A stretch of DNA of 40,633 nucleotides from Verrucomicrobiota bacterium (GCA_025361935.1 JANYJB010000063.1:1-40633), one strand, 5' to 3'. Positions 22,732-31,630 are shown, counted from the first letter of the stretch. Numbers and translations are program-made. The notes: generated by a model from the letters alone, not told the origin.

Positions 22732-23720
22732 GCCAGCACTTTGGCGCCGGTGGTGGGATACTCGACGAAGGTGACTTGAACCGCCTGATGGATGGCGGAA
22801 ATTTTATTTTGCACGTCGTCGAGGAACTCGTGGAGGCCCTCGGCGATCACGGCGGGGATGTCGATCATCTCCAGTTCGGCGGATAATTCGCCGACGAGAC
22901 GACTGGCGGGATTATCCGCGAGATGCGTGGCATCGGCGGAGATTCGCTGAAGCGCTTTGCCTGCCTCGTTGACCGAGAAAAGGATGCTGCGGGGGAATTC
23001 TTCGTCGCGGAGCAGATAATCGACAACGCGGTCCAAGTTGAGCTGTCCGCGACGACTGCGGCGGAAGGCTTCAAACCCGGAACACGAACGGAGCACGGAG
23101 GCCCACTGGATCATGTCGAGGGCGGAGCCGACGGCGTGGATGTCAGGCAGGAGCATGTAATACTTCACGTCGAGGATGCGCGAGGTGTTGTCGGCGCGTT
23201 CGAGGGAGCGACCCAGTTGGAAAAACCACCAGAGGGAGGTGCGAGGAACCATGGAATCGGCCACTCCGTAGAAGAGCTGGATATGGGCCTTGATGCGGCT
23301 GAGGTATTCGATGGAGCCGATCTGGGCGTAGCGGGTGTAGTCGTCGTTTTTGAGCTTCAGGTAAAAGGTGTTGAGCGTCTCCCAGACCTCGGTGGAGAGC
23401 TGGTCGCGGATGCAGCGGGCGTTTTCGCGGGCGAAAGAAACACAGGAGAAGAGCGAGCTGGGATTGCGGCGGTCGAAGAGCATGAACTCGACGACGGCGC
23501 GTTCGGTGACGGGAACGTCCTCGCCGTGGAGTTCGAAGAATTTTTCGTTGTCACCGGTGACGTAAACGAGGGGTTCCCAGGACTTGGGATCATCGGCGGC
23601 TTGGCGGGACTGGAGGTCGAGGACGAGCTGCGCATTCACATCAACGATGCGTGCGGTGTTTTCGGCGCGCTCGAGGTAGCGGGCCATCCAGTAAACAAGA
23701 TTTGCGACGCGGGAGAGCAT
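22728..23720 (-). CDS. Alpha-E domain protein (DUF403)
   Basis: A 330-aa all-helical cytoplasmic protein of the alpha-E family. Typical signatures are LSRVANLVYWMARYLERAEN at the N-terminus, ARENARCIRDQLSTEVWETLN, and a second LGRSLERADNTSRILDVKYY. The family is nearly always encoded beside a circularly permuted ATP-grasp protein, as here, and the pair is thought to form or modify a peptide-like bond; the substrate is unknown. It starts 2 bp after the ATP-grasp stop and overlaps the DNA-glycosylase start. The transglutaminase-like gene that often completes this cluster is not present. Confidence 0.92.
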   Translation of the reverse strand: MLSRVANLVYWMARYLERAENTARIVDVNAQLVLDLQSRQAADDPKSWEPLVYVTGDNEKFFELHGEDVPVTERAVVEFMLFDRRNPSSLFSCVSFARENARCIRDQLSTEVWETLNTFYLKLKNDDYTRYAQIGSIEYLSRIKAHIQLFYGVADSMVPRTSLWWFFQLGRSLERADNTSRILDVKYYMLLPDIHAVGSALDMIQWASVLRSCSGFEAFRRSRRGQLNLDRVVDYLLRDEEFPRSILFSVNEAGKALQRISADATHLADNPASRLVGELSAELEMIDIPAVIAEGLHEFLDDVQNKISAIHQAVQVTFVEYPTTGAKVLA

Positions 23721-23722
23721 GG

Positions 23723-25213
23723 TTAGACGATGATTTTTTCCGGCACGGGCACGGGCGGGTTGGTGATGTCGTCGTTGAGGACCCAGGTGTCCTTGGAGCC
23801 GCCGCCTTGGGAGGAGTTGACGACGAGGGAGCCCTTGCGGAGGGCTACGCGGGTGAGGCCGCCGGGGGCGATCTTGATGGTCTCGCCGTTGAGGATGTAG
23901 GGGCGCAGGTCAATGTGGCGGCCTTCGATCGTGGTGTTCTCGCACACGCTGGGGGCGCGGGAGAGGCCGATGGTGGGCTGGGCGATAAAGTTGCGGGGGT
24001 TGCCGAGGATCTTGGCGCGGAATTCCTCGATCTGCGCCTGCGTGGAGTGCGGTCCGACCAACATGCCGTAGCCGCCGGCTTCGTTGACGCTTTTGACGAC
24101 GAGCTTGGGGAGGTTTTCGAGGATGAACTTGAGGTCGGTGGCGTTGCCGGAGAGGTAGGTGTCCACGTTCGGCAGGATGGGGTCTTCGCCGAGGTAAAAC
24201 TTGATGATCTTCGGAACGTAGTAGTAGAGGGCCTTGTCGTCGGCGACGCCTGTGCCGATGGGGTTGCAGAGGGCGACGTTGCCCTTGCGGTAGGCGTTCA
24301 CGAGGCCGGGGACGCCGAGGAGCGAGTCTTTGTTGAAAACGGTGGGGTCGAGGAAGCTGTCGTCGATGCGACGGTAAATGACGTGGACGGGGGCGAGGCC
24401 GTCGGTGCGGCGCATGTAAACTTTGTCGTTTTCGACGAGGAGGTCGCTGCCTTCGACGATCTCGATGCCCATCTGGCGGGCGAGGAAGCTGTGTTCAAAG
24501 TAGGCGGAGTTGTAAACGCCGGGCGTGAGCAGGACGACGGTGGGCTCGGGAACGTGCTCGGGGGCGAGGTGGAGGAGCAGGTTGAGCAGGTCACTGGTGT
24601 AGGTCTCGATCGGGCGGACGCGGTAGTCGCGCACCATGTTGGGGAACACTCGCTTCATGACCTGGCGGTTTTCCAGCATGTAGCTGACACCGGAGGGAGT
24701 GCGGAGATTGTCTTCGAGCACGCGGTAAACGCCTTCCTCGTCGCGGATGAGGTCGGAGCCGTTGATGTGGACGTAGAGGTCGCGGGCGATTTTGCAGCCG
24801 AGCATCTCGGGGCGGAAGTCCTTCGAGGTCTCGACCATCTCGCGGGGGACGACACCTTCCTTGAGGATGCGCTGGTCGGTGTAGATGTCCTTCAGGAAGA
24901 GGTTCAGCGCGGTCATGCGCTGGGTCAGGCCTTTTTCGAGGTGCGCCCATTCGTGCGAGGGCACGATGCGGGGAATCAGGTCGAAGGGGAAAATCTTCTC
25001 CGTGCCGGCGGTGTCCGAATATACGGTGAACGTGACGCCGCGGTCGATGAAGGTCTGGTCGGCGGTGCGCTGGCGGTCCAGCAGGTCGCCCATGTTTTCC
25101 ATGAGGCCGAATCGCTCATGCAAACGCCGGTAGTGGGGACGCGGTTTGCCGGGAGCGGCAAACATCTCGTCATAAAAGCGGCCGTGTTCGTAGTTCGCGA
25201 ATAGATCGGGCAT
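23723..25213 (-). CDS. Circularly permuted ATP-grasp protein
   Basis: A 496-aa cytoplasmic protein of the DUF404/DUF407 (CP_ATPgrasp) family. Read motifs: [18 protein letters not shown] at the N-terminus, a GVTFTVYSD strand, [30 protein letters not shown] with [16 protein letters not shown], and GGSKDTWVL near the C-terminus. These proteins are predicted peptide ligases that use ATP, working with the alpha-E protein encoded immediately downstream (2-bp gap). The upstream exported 163-aa protein is 18 bp away, so it may belong to the same transcript. The biological product is unknown. Confidence 0.92.
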   Translation of the reverse strand: MPDLFANYEHGRFYDEMFAAPGKPRPHYRRLHERFGLMENMGDLLDRQRTADQTFIDRGVTFTVYSDTAGTEKIFPFDLIPRIVPSHEWAHLEKGLTQRMTALNLFLKDIYTDQRILKEGVVPREMVETSKDFRPEMLGCKIARDLYVHINGSDLIRDEEGVYRVLEDNLRTPSGVSYMLENRQVMKRVFPNMVRDYRVRPIETYTSDLLNLLLHLAPEHVPEPTVVLLTPGVYNSAYFEHSFLARQMGIEIVEGSDLLVENDKVYMRRTDGLAPVHVIYRRIDDSFLDPTVFNKDSLLGVPGLVNAYRKGNVALCNPIGTGVADDKALYYYVPKIIKFYLGEDPILPNVDTYLSGNATDLKFILENLPKLVVKSVNEAGGYGMLVGPHSTQAQIEEFRAKILGNPRNFIAQPTIGLSRAPSVCENTTIEGRHIDLRPYILNGETIKIAPGGLTRVALRKGSLVVNSSQGGGSKDTWVLNDDITNPPVPVPEKIIV

Positions 25214-25231
25214 GAGAGTGGACGGAGTAGG

Positions 25232-25723
25232 TCACTTCGCCGCGATGGCGGGACCGGGAGGTTTTGACCAGAGGAAACTTTGTTCTGTGGCCAGTTCTTT
25301 ACCGTCGGCGGCGAGCAGGCGGAGTTTCCATGCCACGGGGACGGCCTTGGGAGACGGCCAGTCGGTGCCGGTGAGGCCGATTTTGATCACTTGGCTGCCG
25401 GCCTTGGGCAGGGAGATGGCGAAGCTGTCGGTGCGTGGCTCCGGCGAGGTGGGGGTGATGACCTGAGCCTCGACCCAGGCGACTTCGATGGCAGCGGTGG
25501 TTTTGACGCGGACGAGAAAGTAGTAGCCTTCGCGATGGGCGGGCTGGGTGCGGAGAATGGTCGCGCCGCCGGTGTTTTCTTTGCTGTTAAAATACTCGGA
25601 GATGCGCACGAAGGAGTCGGCCGTCTGGTAGTCGGGCATGACGCGCACGATTTTAATATCGGCGGCGCTGGACGCGGTGACTCCGAGGGTAAGGAAAAAC
25701 AGGATTGAGGCTATGGAACGCAT
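25232..25723 (-). CDS. Exported protein of unknown function upstream of the ATP-grasp/alpha-E genes
   Basis: A 163-aa protein; I chose ATG 25723 because it puts a clean signal peptide at the N-terminus (RSIASILFFLTLGVTASSA, cleaved before AD). A longer frame from 25801 would put 26 poorly hydrophobic residues in front. The mature part is about 140 residues of beta-type sequence (IKIVRVMPDYQTADSFVRISEYF, REGYYFLVRVKTTAAIEVAWVEAQVI, VPVAWKLRLLAADGKELA), reminiscent of a single immunoglobulin-like sandwich. It is 18 bp before the ATP-grasp gene on the same strand. I do not recognise the family. Confidence 0.7.
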   Translation of the reverse strand: MRSIASILFFLTLGVTASSAADIKIVRVMPDYQTADSFVRISEYFNSKENTGGATILRTQPAHREGYYFLVRVKTTAAIEVAWVEAQVITPTSPEPRTDSFAISLPKAGSQVIKIGLTGTDWPSPKAVPVAWKLRLLAADGKELATEQSFLWSKPPGPAIAAK

Positions 25724-25817
25724 GCAAAAATGCTTACGCGGCCGTCCGGCGCAGCACAAGGCAAGTCGCAGATTGTGTGCCAAGGTGTGAGTTTGATTCA
25801 TGGATGGGAAAATAGGC

Positions 25818-27428
25818 TTATCGCTCCAAACTAATGGTTTGATAGCGGTGAACCCCGAGCAACGAGGGAATCCAGCCCTTTACTTCGGGGCGTATGAGGT
25901 AAGTGCGGGCACCGTAAAAAATCGGGGCGATCGGGGCGTCGTCGAGCAGGAGAGCCTCGGCTTGTTGGAGGAGGGCGAAGCGGCGGGCGGTGTCCTGCTC
26001 GTTGGCGGCGTCGGCGACGAGGCGGTCGTAGGCGGGGTTTTTCCAGCCGGTGTTGTTGTTGCCGCTTGTGGAGGTGAAGAGGTCGGTGAACGTGGTGGGG
26101 TCGTTGTAATCGCCGACCCAGCGGGAGCGGAGCATGTCAAAGGATAGCGACTGCATGCTGTCGATATAGACGCGGTATTCCTCGGTGGTGAGAGCGACGT
26201 CGATGCCGAGTTCCTTGCGCCACATCTGCTGGACTGCCTCGAAGATCTTCGTGTTGACGGGGTCGGCGTTCATTTTGACTTCGACTTTGGGGAAGCCCTT
26301 GCCGCCGGGATAGCCGGCCTCGGCGAGCAGGCGGCGGGCGGCGTCAAAATCCGTGGGCGAACTCGCGGTGGAGGTGTAGCCGGCGGTGTTGGGCGGGACG
26401 AGGCTGTGGGCGGGCAGGCGGCTGCCGCGCATGACGGAGCGGGCGAGCGCCTCGCGGTCGATGGCGCGGGCGAGGGCTTGGCGCACGCGTTTGTCGGTGA
26501 AAGGTGCGCGGGTGACGTTGAAGCGCAGGAAGAACGTTTCGAGAAACGCATCCACGCGGAGTTTGCCGGGGGCTTCGCGGCGCCAGGCGTCGAGACGGTC
26601 GGGCAGCACGTCGTAGGTGATGTGGATCTGACCGGCGCGAAAACTATTTTCATCCACGGCGAGATCGGCGACGGGGTAAAAGATGATGCGTTCGAGCCGG
26701 TTGGTCGCGGCGTCGTGGTGACGAGGGTTTTTCTTAACGATGAGGCGCTGGTCGGGCGACCATTCTTCGAGTGTGAAAGGGCCGTTGCCGACGAAGTTTT
26801 CGGGACGGGTCCAGCGGGTGCCGCGTTCGTGAGCCTTGCCGAATTTCAGGATCACGGCCTGCGGGACGGGCATCCAAGTCTGGTGCGCGGCGAGGGAGAG
26901 GAGATAGGAGCAGGGGCGTTCCAACGTGAGTTGCAGGGTGCGCGCGTCGAGGGCCTTCGCGCCGACTTGGGCGAAATCGGCGAGCTTGCCCGCGTTGTAG
27001 GCCTCGGCGTTTTTGAGGGCGAAAAGCATGTTGGCGTATTCTGCGGCGAATGCCGGCGACAGGATGCGCTCGAACGAAAACACAAAATCCTGCGCGGTGA
27101 GCGCGGTGCCGTCGGACCAAGCGGCGTCGGCGCGGAGATGGAAGGTGTAAACAAGGCCGTCGGGCGAGATGTCCCATCGCTCGGCCATGCCGGGGAGCGG
27201 CTTCGAGGTGGCCTCGTCAATCACGGTGAGGCCCTCGAAGAGTGCGACGAGGATGTTGTAGTCGGTGTAGGCGACGTCCACGTGCGGGTCGAGGTCGCGC
27301 GGCTCGGCACCGTTGCCCACGAGAAGTGTGCGGGTGCGCACGCCGACTTCGGCAGGCGTCTCGCGTTTATGGCAGCCGGTGAATAGCAGGGTGGCTGAGA
27401 CGAAAACCGTTAAAAAACGCAGCAACAT
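25818..27428 (-). CDS. Peptide-binding lipoprotein (OppA/DppA family, SBP_bac_5)
   Basis: A 536-aa periplasmic solute-binding lipoprotein. The ATG at 27428 gives a type II signal peptide LLRFLTVFVSATLLFTGC with the lipidated Cys at residue 19; the frame is open further upstream but that part looks non-coding. Family signatures include EPRDLDPHVDVAYTDYNILVALFEGLTVID, DISPDGLVYTFHLRADAAWSDG, GNGPFTLEEWSPDQRLIVKKNP and the DMLRSRWVGDYNDPTTF segment typical of OppA. It captures oligopeptides for an ABC importer. No permease or ATPase genes are adjacent, so it is an orphan. It is divergent from the GYF_2-RDD gene. Confidence 0.92.
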   Translation of the reverse strand: MLLRFLTVFVSATLLFTGCHKRETPAEVGVRTRTLLVGNGAEPRDLDPHVDVAYTDYNILVALFEGLTVIDEATSKPLPGMAERWDISPDGLVYTFHLRADAAWSDGTALTAQDFVFSFERILSPAFAAEYANMLFALKNAEAYNAGKLADFAQVGAKALDARTLQLTLERPCSYLLSLAAHQTWMPVPQAVILKFGKAHERGTRWTRPENFVGNGPFTLEEWSPDQRLIVKKNPRHHDAATNRLERIIFYPVADLAVDENSFRAGQIHITYDVLPDRLDAWRREAPGKLRVDAFLETFFLRFNVTRAPFTDKRVRQALARAIDREALARSVMRGSRLPAHSLVPPNTAGYTSTASSPTDFDAARRLLAEAGYPGGKGFPKVEVKMNADPVNTKIFEAVQQMWRKELGIDVALTTEEYRVYIDSMQSLSFDMLRSRWVGDYNDPTTFTDLFTSTSGNNNTGWKNPAYDRLVADAANEQDTARRFALLQQAEALLLDDAPIAPIFYGARTYLIRPEVKGWIPSLLGVHRYQTISLER

Positions 27429-27533
27429 GATGGGGGCAAGCCAAGCCGTCAGGCGAACGCTGGGCAAGGCCGGTCGGGGTCGGTCGCAATTTCGTTGCCA
27501 GCGGAGGGGAGGACGGTTGAACACGACTCACGT

Positions 27534-28265
27534 ATGCAATGGTATTATGCAATCAACGGGGAGCGTAAGGGACCGGTCAACCAGGCCGAGTTCGAGCGGT
27601 TGGTGCAGAGCGGCGTGATCACCCCAAACTCGCTCGTCTGGCGCAAGCCGATGGCCGACTGGCAATCTTTGGCCGACGTGCTGGCCGCAGATCCGGCGGC
27701 GGTCGCCCCGGTGGCTCCGATCTTTCCGTCCTTGCCGGATACTTTTGTCGATGCGTGCCATGTGCCGCTCTTGGATTCGGATCTGCCCGAGGGGGTGATG
27801 CTTTATGCTGGATTTTGGCGGAGGTTTGCTGCGCGGTTAATAGACACGGTGATTTTGTGGTTTGCCGGACAGCTTATCATCGGCGTGGTCGGCGCGCTGT
27901 TTTTTGGCGAAACCATCAAGATGCTAGAAAAGCTCAGGGGGCATCAACCAACGCCGGAGCAGGCGATCGCGATGCTCGGTTTTATTGGCACCGCGGTGGG
28001 GATCAGCCTGATACTCGGCGTGGTCTACGACTGTTTTTTCCTGCGCAAATACTCGGCGACGCCGGGAAAGCTGGCCTTGGGGCTAACAATCTGCCGCAGG
28101 GATGGTTCGCCGCTTTCCGTCGGCCGGATCGTCGGACGATATTTTGCGCTGGGGCTGAACACCTTCACGCTTGGGCTGAGTTATCTCGTAGTGGCGTTTG
28201 ACGATGAAAAACGCGGCGTGCACGACTACGTTTGTGATACGCGTGTGGTGCGGACGGAGCGGTGA
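27534..28265 (+). CDS. GYF_2 domain plus RDD-family membrane protein
   Basis: A 243-aa protein starting at ATG 27534 (QWYYAINGERKGPVNQAEFE); an upstream in-frame ATG at 27495 would add 13 residues outside the domain. Residues 1-55 are a GYF_2 domain (WYYAxxGERKGPV, LVQSGVITPNSLVWRKPMADW), a small module thought to bind proline-rich peptides. Residues 95-240 are an RDD domain: FWRRFAARLIDTVILWF, two further helices (IGVVGALFFG, AMLGFIGTAVGISLILGVVYD) and SATPGKLALGLTICRRDG. It is an inner-membrane protein with its GYF_2 domain in the cytoplasm. Function unknown; some RDD proteins affect ion exchange. Confidence 0.88.
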   Translation: MQWYYAINGERKGPVNQAEFERLVQSGVITPNSLVWRKPMADWQSLADVLAADPAAVAPVAPIFPSLPDTFVDACHVPLLDSDLPEGVMLYAGFWRRFAARLIDTVILWFAGQLIIGVVGALFFGETIKMLEKLRGHQPTPEQAIAMLGFIGTAVGISLILGVVYDCFFLRKYSATPGKLALGLTICRRDGSPLSVGRIVGRYFALGLNTFTLGLSYLVVAFDDEKRGVHDYVCDTRVVRTER

Positions 28266-28316
28266 GTCCGCTTTCGCCCTTGCGCGGGGCGGGGCGGGTT
28301 TGGGATGGTTTGATTC

Positions 28317-28793
28317 ATGAGCCGAAACGTCGTTACCTTTCATTATACGTTGCGCGATCCGCAGGGACGCATGCTGGATACGTCGGCGGGTGGCCAGCCG
28401 ATCAGTTATCTCGAAGGTGCGGGGCAGATCATCGACGGGCTTGATGAGGCGTTGCGCGGCGTGGCTTCAGGCGTGAAACAATGCGTCGAGGTGCCGGCGG
28501 CCAAGGCCTACGGCGAGCGCGACGACACGCAGGTCCAGCGCGTGCTCAAGGCGTTGCTGCCCGTCGAAGGCGATCTGAAGCCGGGTGATCAATTCAAGGC
28601 GGGCGAGGACGCTTTCGCTCCCATCGTCACCGTGGTGGATGTCGAGGGCGACGAGGTCGTGCTTGATGCCAATCATCCGCTCGCCGGAGTGGATCTGGTG
28701 TTTGATGTCGAGTTGATTGACGTTCGCAGTGCCAGCGCAGACGAACTGGAACACGGTCACGCCCACCAAGGCGGCGGCTGCGGCTGCCGATAA
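28317..28793 (+). CDS. slyD: SlyD-like FKBP-type peptidyl-prolyl isomerase
   Basis: A 158-aa cytoplasmic proline isomerase/chaperone. The split FKBP domain surrounds an insert-in-flap domain: VTFHYTLRDPQGRMLDTS, GQIIDGLDEALRGVASG, VPAAKAYGERDD, then the IF region and DANHPLAGVDLVFDVELIDVR. The His/Cys-rich tail HGHAHQGGGCGCR matches the metal-binding (nickel) tail of SlyD, shorter than in E. coli. It lies 51 bp after the RDD gene and 8 bp before the FAD oxidoreductase gene, so the three may share one transcript. Confidence 0.92.
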   Translation: MSRNVVTFHYTLRDPQGRMLDTSAGGQPISYLEGAGQIIDGLDEALRGVASGVKQCVEVPAAKAYGERDDTQVQRVLKALLPVEGDLKPGDQFKAGEDAFAPIVTVVDVEGDEVVLDANHPLAGVDLVFDVELIDVRSASADELEHGHAHQGGGCGCR

Positions 28794-28801
28794 GCCGCAT
28801 C

Positions 28802-29785
28802 ATGTCCGCTCCCATTCTAATCGTCGGCCAGGGGCTCGCAGGGACGGTGCTCGGGTGGACGTTTGAGCGGGCGGGCATTGCTTTTGAAATCGCTGATTCG
28901 GGCCACGCCGGCGCGGCGTCGCGGGTGGGCGCGGGCATCATCAATCCGATCACGGGGCAGCGCATCGTGAAGAGCCGCGGCGTGGACGCGCTGCTGCCGC
29001 GCGCGCTGGAGGTTTACCGCGCGATGGAGGCGGAGTGGGGCGTGCCGCTCGTGCGGGCGATGCGGGTGCGGCGGTTTTTCAACGACGACCGAGAGCGGCG
29101 GGTGTTTGCCGAAAAAAGCGCGACAGGTGAACTGGCACCTTATGCGGGCGAGGCGGATGCCGACGGGTTCTGGATCGAGGGTGCGGCGCGCGTGGACACG
29201 GCGGCGCTCATCGCGGCGGCGCGTGCGCGGTGGCGGGCGGACGGACGTCTGCGTGAGGAGCGGGTCGATCTCACGGCGGCGCTGGGGCGATATGACGTGG
29301 TGATTCTCTGCACGGGTGCGAATGACTGCGGCGGGTTGGCGTGGGGCGGCGTGGGTTGCGCGCGAGCGACCGGGGAAATCCTCACGCTGGCGGTCGGCGG
29401 GTTGGCGCCGGAGGTGATTTTGAATCGCGGACACTGGGTGCTGCCGACGGCGGCGGGCGTGGCGAAGGTGGGTGCCACGTATGCGCGCGAGGGCGCGGAG
29501 TCAGCGGCATCGGTGGCGAGGGATGAGCTGATACTGAGCGCGTCGCGGTTGCTGGACGGACGGGGGTTTTCCGTTACGGCGCAGGAAGCGGGCGTGCGGG
29601 TGACTTCGCCGGATCGTTATCCGGTCGTGGGGCGAAATCCTCGCGAGCCGAGGCTGGGCGTCTTCAATGCGCTCGGCTCCAAGGGCGCGTTGCTGGCTCC
29701 TTGGCTCGCGCACCAATGGTTCAACCACCTCACGGAAGGGATTCCCTTTGACCGCGAGGTGGCGGCGACGCGGTTTGCGCGTTAG
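28802..29785 (+). CDS. FAD-dependent oxidoreductase (DAO/glycine-oxidase-like)
   Basis: A 327-aa flavoprotein of the D-amino-acid-oxidase superfamily. The N-terminal dinucleotide fold has ILIVGQGLAGTVLGWTFERAG. A GIINPITGQRIVKS segment follows, as in the FAD-binding region of MnmC and related enzymes. The C-terminal DRYPVVGRNP and GSKGALLAPWLA complete the flavin site. The substrate is unclear; at 327 aa it is shorter than glycine oxidase (about 370). It is 8 bp after slyD. Its stop codon overlaps the stop of the convergent kinase gene (29782-29785). Confidence 0.82.
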   Translation: MSAPILIVGQGLAGTVLGWTFERAGIAFEIADSGHAGAASRVGAGIINPITGQRIVKSRGVDALLPRALEVYRAMEAEWGVPLVRAMRVRRFFNDDRERRVFAEKSATGELAPYAGEADADGFWIEGAARVDTAALIAAARARWRADGRLREERVDLTAALGRYDVVILCTGANDCGGLAWGGVGCARATGEILTLAVGGLAPEVILNRGHWVLPTAAGVAKVGATYAREGAESAASVARDELILSASRLLDGRGFSVTAQEAGVRVTSPDRYPVVGRNPREPRLGVFNALGSKGALLAPWLAHQWFNHLTEGIPFDREVAATRFAR

Positions 29786-31020
29786 TTGCCGCGGCGGATT
29801 TCCGAGCCGCTGAAGCGGATCTGGATGCGGAAGACTTTCTTCGTGCGACACCGAATCTGGCCGGTCTTCAGATCAAAAGATTCCGGGATCTCGATGCGGT
29901 GCAGATCGACGGCGGCGTGGTAACCGCGCTCGGAGAAGACGTCGATCAACATGGCCAGCGCGAGCGGATCGTCGAGGATGGCGTCCTCGGTGTTGACGAG
30001 GGCGACGCCGGTGATCGCATGGCGGAGCACGATGGGGACGACCTTTTTGTCGATGAAGCCGACCACGCGGGCGAAGAGATCGGCGTGTTCAAAGGCGTAG
30101 GCGTCGAGGCGTTTTACCATCTCCTGACGGGCGTGGATGACGATCTCGCTGGCGACGGGCACGACGCGCAGGATGTCGTGGGTGCGGGAGTCGAGCTCAA
30201 GGGTGCTCTGGTATTGGAGCTCCTTGATGATGTTCTGCTCGACCTCGCGAATGTCGCCTTGGGCGTTGATGAAATGATAATGGAAACGCTCTTTAAGCGA
30301 CTGGAGCGCATCCCAAGTCTGCTCCTTGAAAACCAAGTAACGGCGTTTTGCGAGGGCGGCGTCGTAGTCGGTGGCGCGTTCCTCGAGGAGTTCGCCGACG
30401 CCGGTGCGGCGGACTTCGTCGTTGTGAGTTTTGACTTCTTTGCCGCGGTAGAGCTGGCGCTCGACCGAGGTGTGCTCGTCCACAAAGAGCACCATGATGT
30501 GGATGGTCGTCTGACGAAAATGGATGCCGAGCGGCGTGTGGTAGAATTCGCGACGCAGGCCCTGGATTTTTTCGACGAGGAGTTTGAGGCATTCGACCTG
30601 AACCTTGGTGCGGGGGAAGCCGTCGAGGATGACGCCGTCGCGGAACTGGGGTTCGAGCAGGCGGCGGAATAGCAGGCTGATGACCTCGCGGTCGCCGACC
30701 ATGCCGCCGGAGTCCTTGATGCGTTTGGCTTCCGGAGTGGCGAGCAGCGCGCTGACGACGATGGGTTCGCAGGTAAGGCCGCGGGCTTTCAGGATAAAGT
30801 CGGTGTTGGTGCCTTTGCCAGAGCCGGGCGCACCGCCGAGGAGGATGATTTCCTTGGGGAAACGAAGAGCGGGCCGGCCTAGTTCGGCTTCGAGCGCCGT
30901 CCAGACGGAGCTGAAAATCAGGTGTGCATCCTTGATTTCAAGGTCCTGATGATTCGCTCCCGCAGTTGTGGAGGCGGCCGGTTTGGGCTTCTGGGTGGTG
31001 AGGGCTGCGGGAATATCCAT
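29782..31020 (-). CDS. Adenylate-kinase-like nucleoside monophosphate kinase with a large C-terminal extension
   Basis: A 412-aa protein, almost twice the length of adenylate kinase. After a flexible 30-residue start, the P-loop GGAPGSGKGT is at 62-71, and the signature VILDGFPRTKVQ (near 110) is the classic adenylate kinase motif. A LID-like RGKEVKTHNDEVRRTGVGELLEER segment follows. About residues 235-412 (THDILRVVPVASEIVIHARQ, the VALVNTEDAILDDPLALAMLID part, and a beta-rich ending) match no domain I recognise. It may phosphorylate AMP or another NMP; whether a standard adk exists elsewhere decides if it is the main enzyme. A 366-bp non-coding region lies upstream. Confidence 0.85.
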   Translation of the reverse strand: MDIPAALTTQKPKPAASTTAGANHQDLEIKDAHLIFSSVWTALEAELGRPALRFPKEIILLGGAPGSGKGTNTDFILKARGLTCEPIVVSALLATPEAKRIKDSGGMVGDREVISLLFRRLLEPQFRDGVILDGFPRTKVQVECLKLLVEKIQGLRREFYHTPLGIHFRQTTIHIMVLFVDEHTSVERQLYRGKEVKTHNDEVRRTGVGELLEERATDYDAALAKRRYLVFKEQTWDALQSLKERFHYHFINAQGDIREVEQNIIKELQYQSTLELDSRTHDILRVVPVASEIVIHARQEMVKRLDAYAFEHADLFARVVGFIDKKVVPIVLRHAITGVALVNTEDAILDDPLALAMLIDVFSERGYHAAVDLHRIEIPESFDLKTGQIRCRTKKVFRIQIRFSGSEIRRGN

Positions 31021-31386
31021 AAAATGATGAGAAGAGCTTTAGATGGATTCTGGCGCTCAACTCGACACTAGAATAATTTTTGCGTAAATCGCTCTCATTG
31101 CAGGGGCGTAGGCTGGGATATTGCGGATGGCAGGAATTTTTTGATGCCGGTGGAACCTTGGCGGCTGGTGCCAGTCTATCGGGGGGGTGATTGGTGTTAG
31201 GTTTTGGTGTTCGTTTTAGACTTCCCGGAGGTGCGACTTCCGGGGTTGTTAGTTGAAGCTGGACCTAGCGGGGTCGCCTTTACCGGCGGCCCCGCTTTGG
31301 TTTCAGGGCAATTAAGCAGCCGCAATGGGCGGTGCGAGTCGATTGCCTGATTTGCTCTTGTTGAGATTATCTCTTCAATCCCAGTT
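31021..31386. other. 366-bp intergenic region with two hairpins
   Basis: No open frame here looks coding. It separates the divergent kinase (minus) and DUF3185 (plus) genes. It contains AT-rich sequence at 31065-31085 next to the kinase start, a G-run at 31180-31186, and two hairpins: 31224-31244 (CCCGGA/TCCGGG) and the stronger 31268-31295. No clear sigma-70 promoter was identified by eye on either strand. Confidence 0.6.
31268..31303 (+). terminator. Strong GC-rich hairpin, possible terminator of a small RNA
   Basis: An 11-bp stem (31268-31278 with 31285-31295, with one G-U pair) closes a 6-nt loop and is followed by TTTGGTTT. The T tract is imperfect. No plus-strand gene precedes it for 1.5 kb, so it would end a short RNA starting in this intergenic region, or form a leader structure ahead of DUF3185. 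A second hairpin at 31224-31244 lies 23 bp upstream. Confidence 0.5.
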
Positions 31387-31617
31387 ATGAATAAAATTAT
31401 CGGTATCATCATCATCGCCGTCGGCGGCGTTCTCATCTTCAAGGGTGCCGCGCGCAAAGACTCCTTGGTGGGCGGCGTGGCGGAAGTAAGTGCGGATGTA
31501 GCCAACAAGGTCGATGGCGGCGCGCGTATCCCCGAGCATTACTATTACATCATCGGCGGCGTGGTGGTCGCGGCGGCTGGTCTGGGTATGGCCGTTCGCG
31601 GCGGTTCCAAGAGCTGA
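31387..31617 (+). CDS. DUF3185-type small membrane protein
   Basis: A 76-aa protein with two membrane helices: NKIIGIIIIAVGGVLIFKG at the N-terminus and YYYIIGGVVVAAAGLGMAV near the C-terminus, joined by a soluble loop (DSLVGGVAEVSADVANKVDG). The layout and the start resemble DUF3185 proteins, small membrane proteins of unknown role. The start has no Shine-Dalgarno. A REP-like pair follows 14 bp after the stop codon. Confidence 0.75.
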   Translation: MNKIIGIIIIAVGGVLIFKGAARKDSLVGGVAEVSADVANKVDGGARIPEHYYYIIGGVVVAAAGLGMAVRGGSKS

Positions 31618-31630
31618 AGGCTTTCCGGAG

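Noticed and set aside
31185-31260. A tmRNA-like beginning (GGGGGGTGATTGGTGTT) in the intergenic region
   Set aside because: No tRNA-like 3' end with T arm and CCA, and no tag-peptide frame could be found within the expected distance.
31197-31508. A 103-codon minus-strand frame across the DUF3185 start
   Set aside because: It is antisense to a good membrane protein and its tail runs through the hairpin region. Composition is Thr/Pro/Lys-rich without any recognisable motif.
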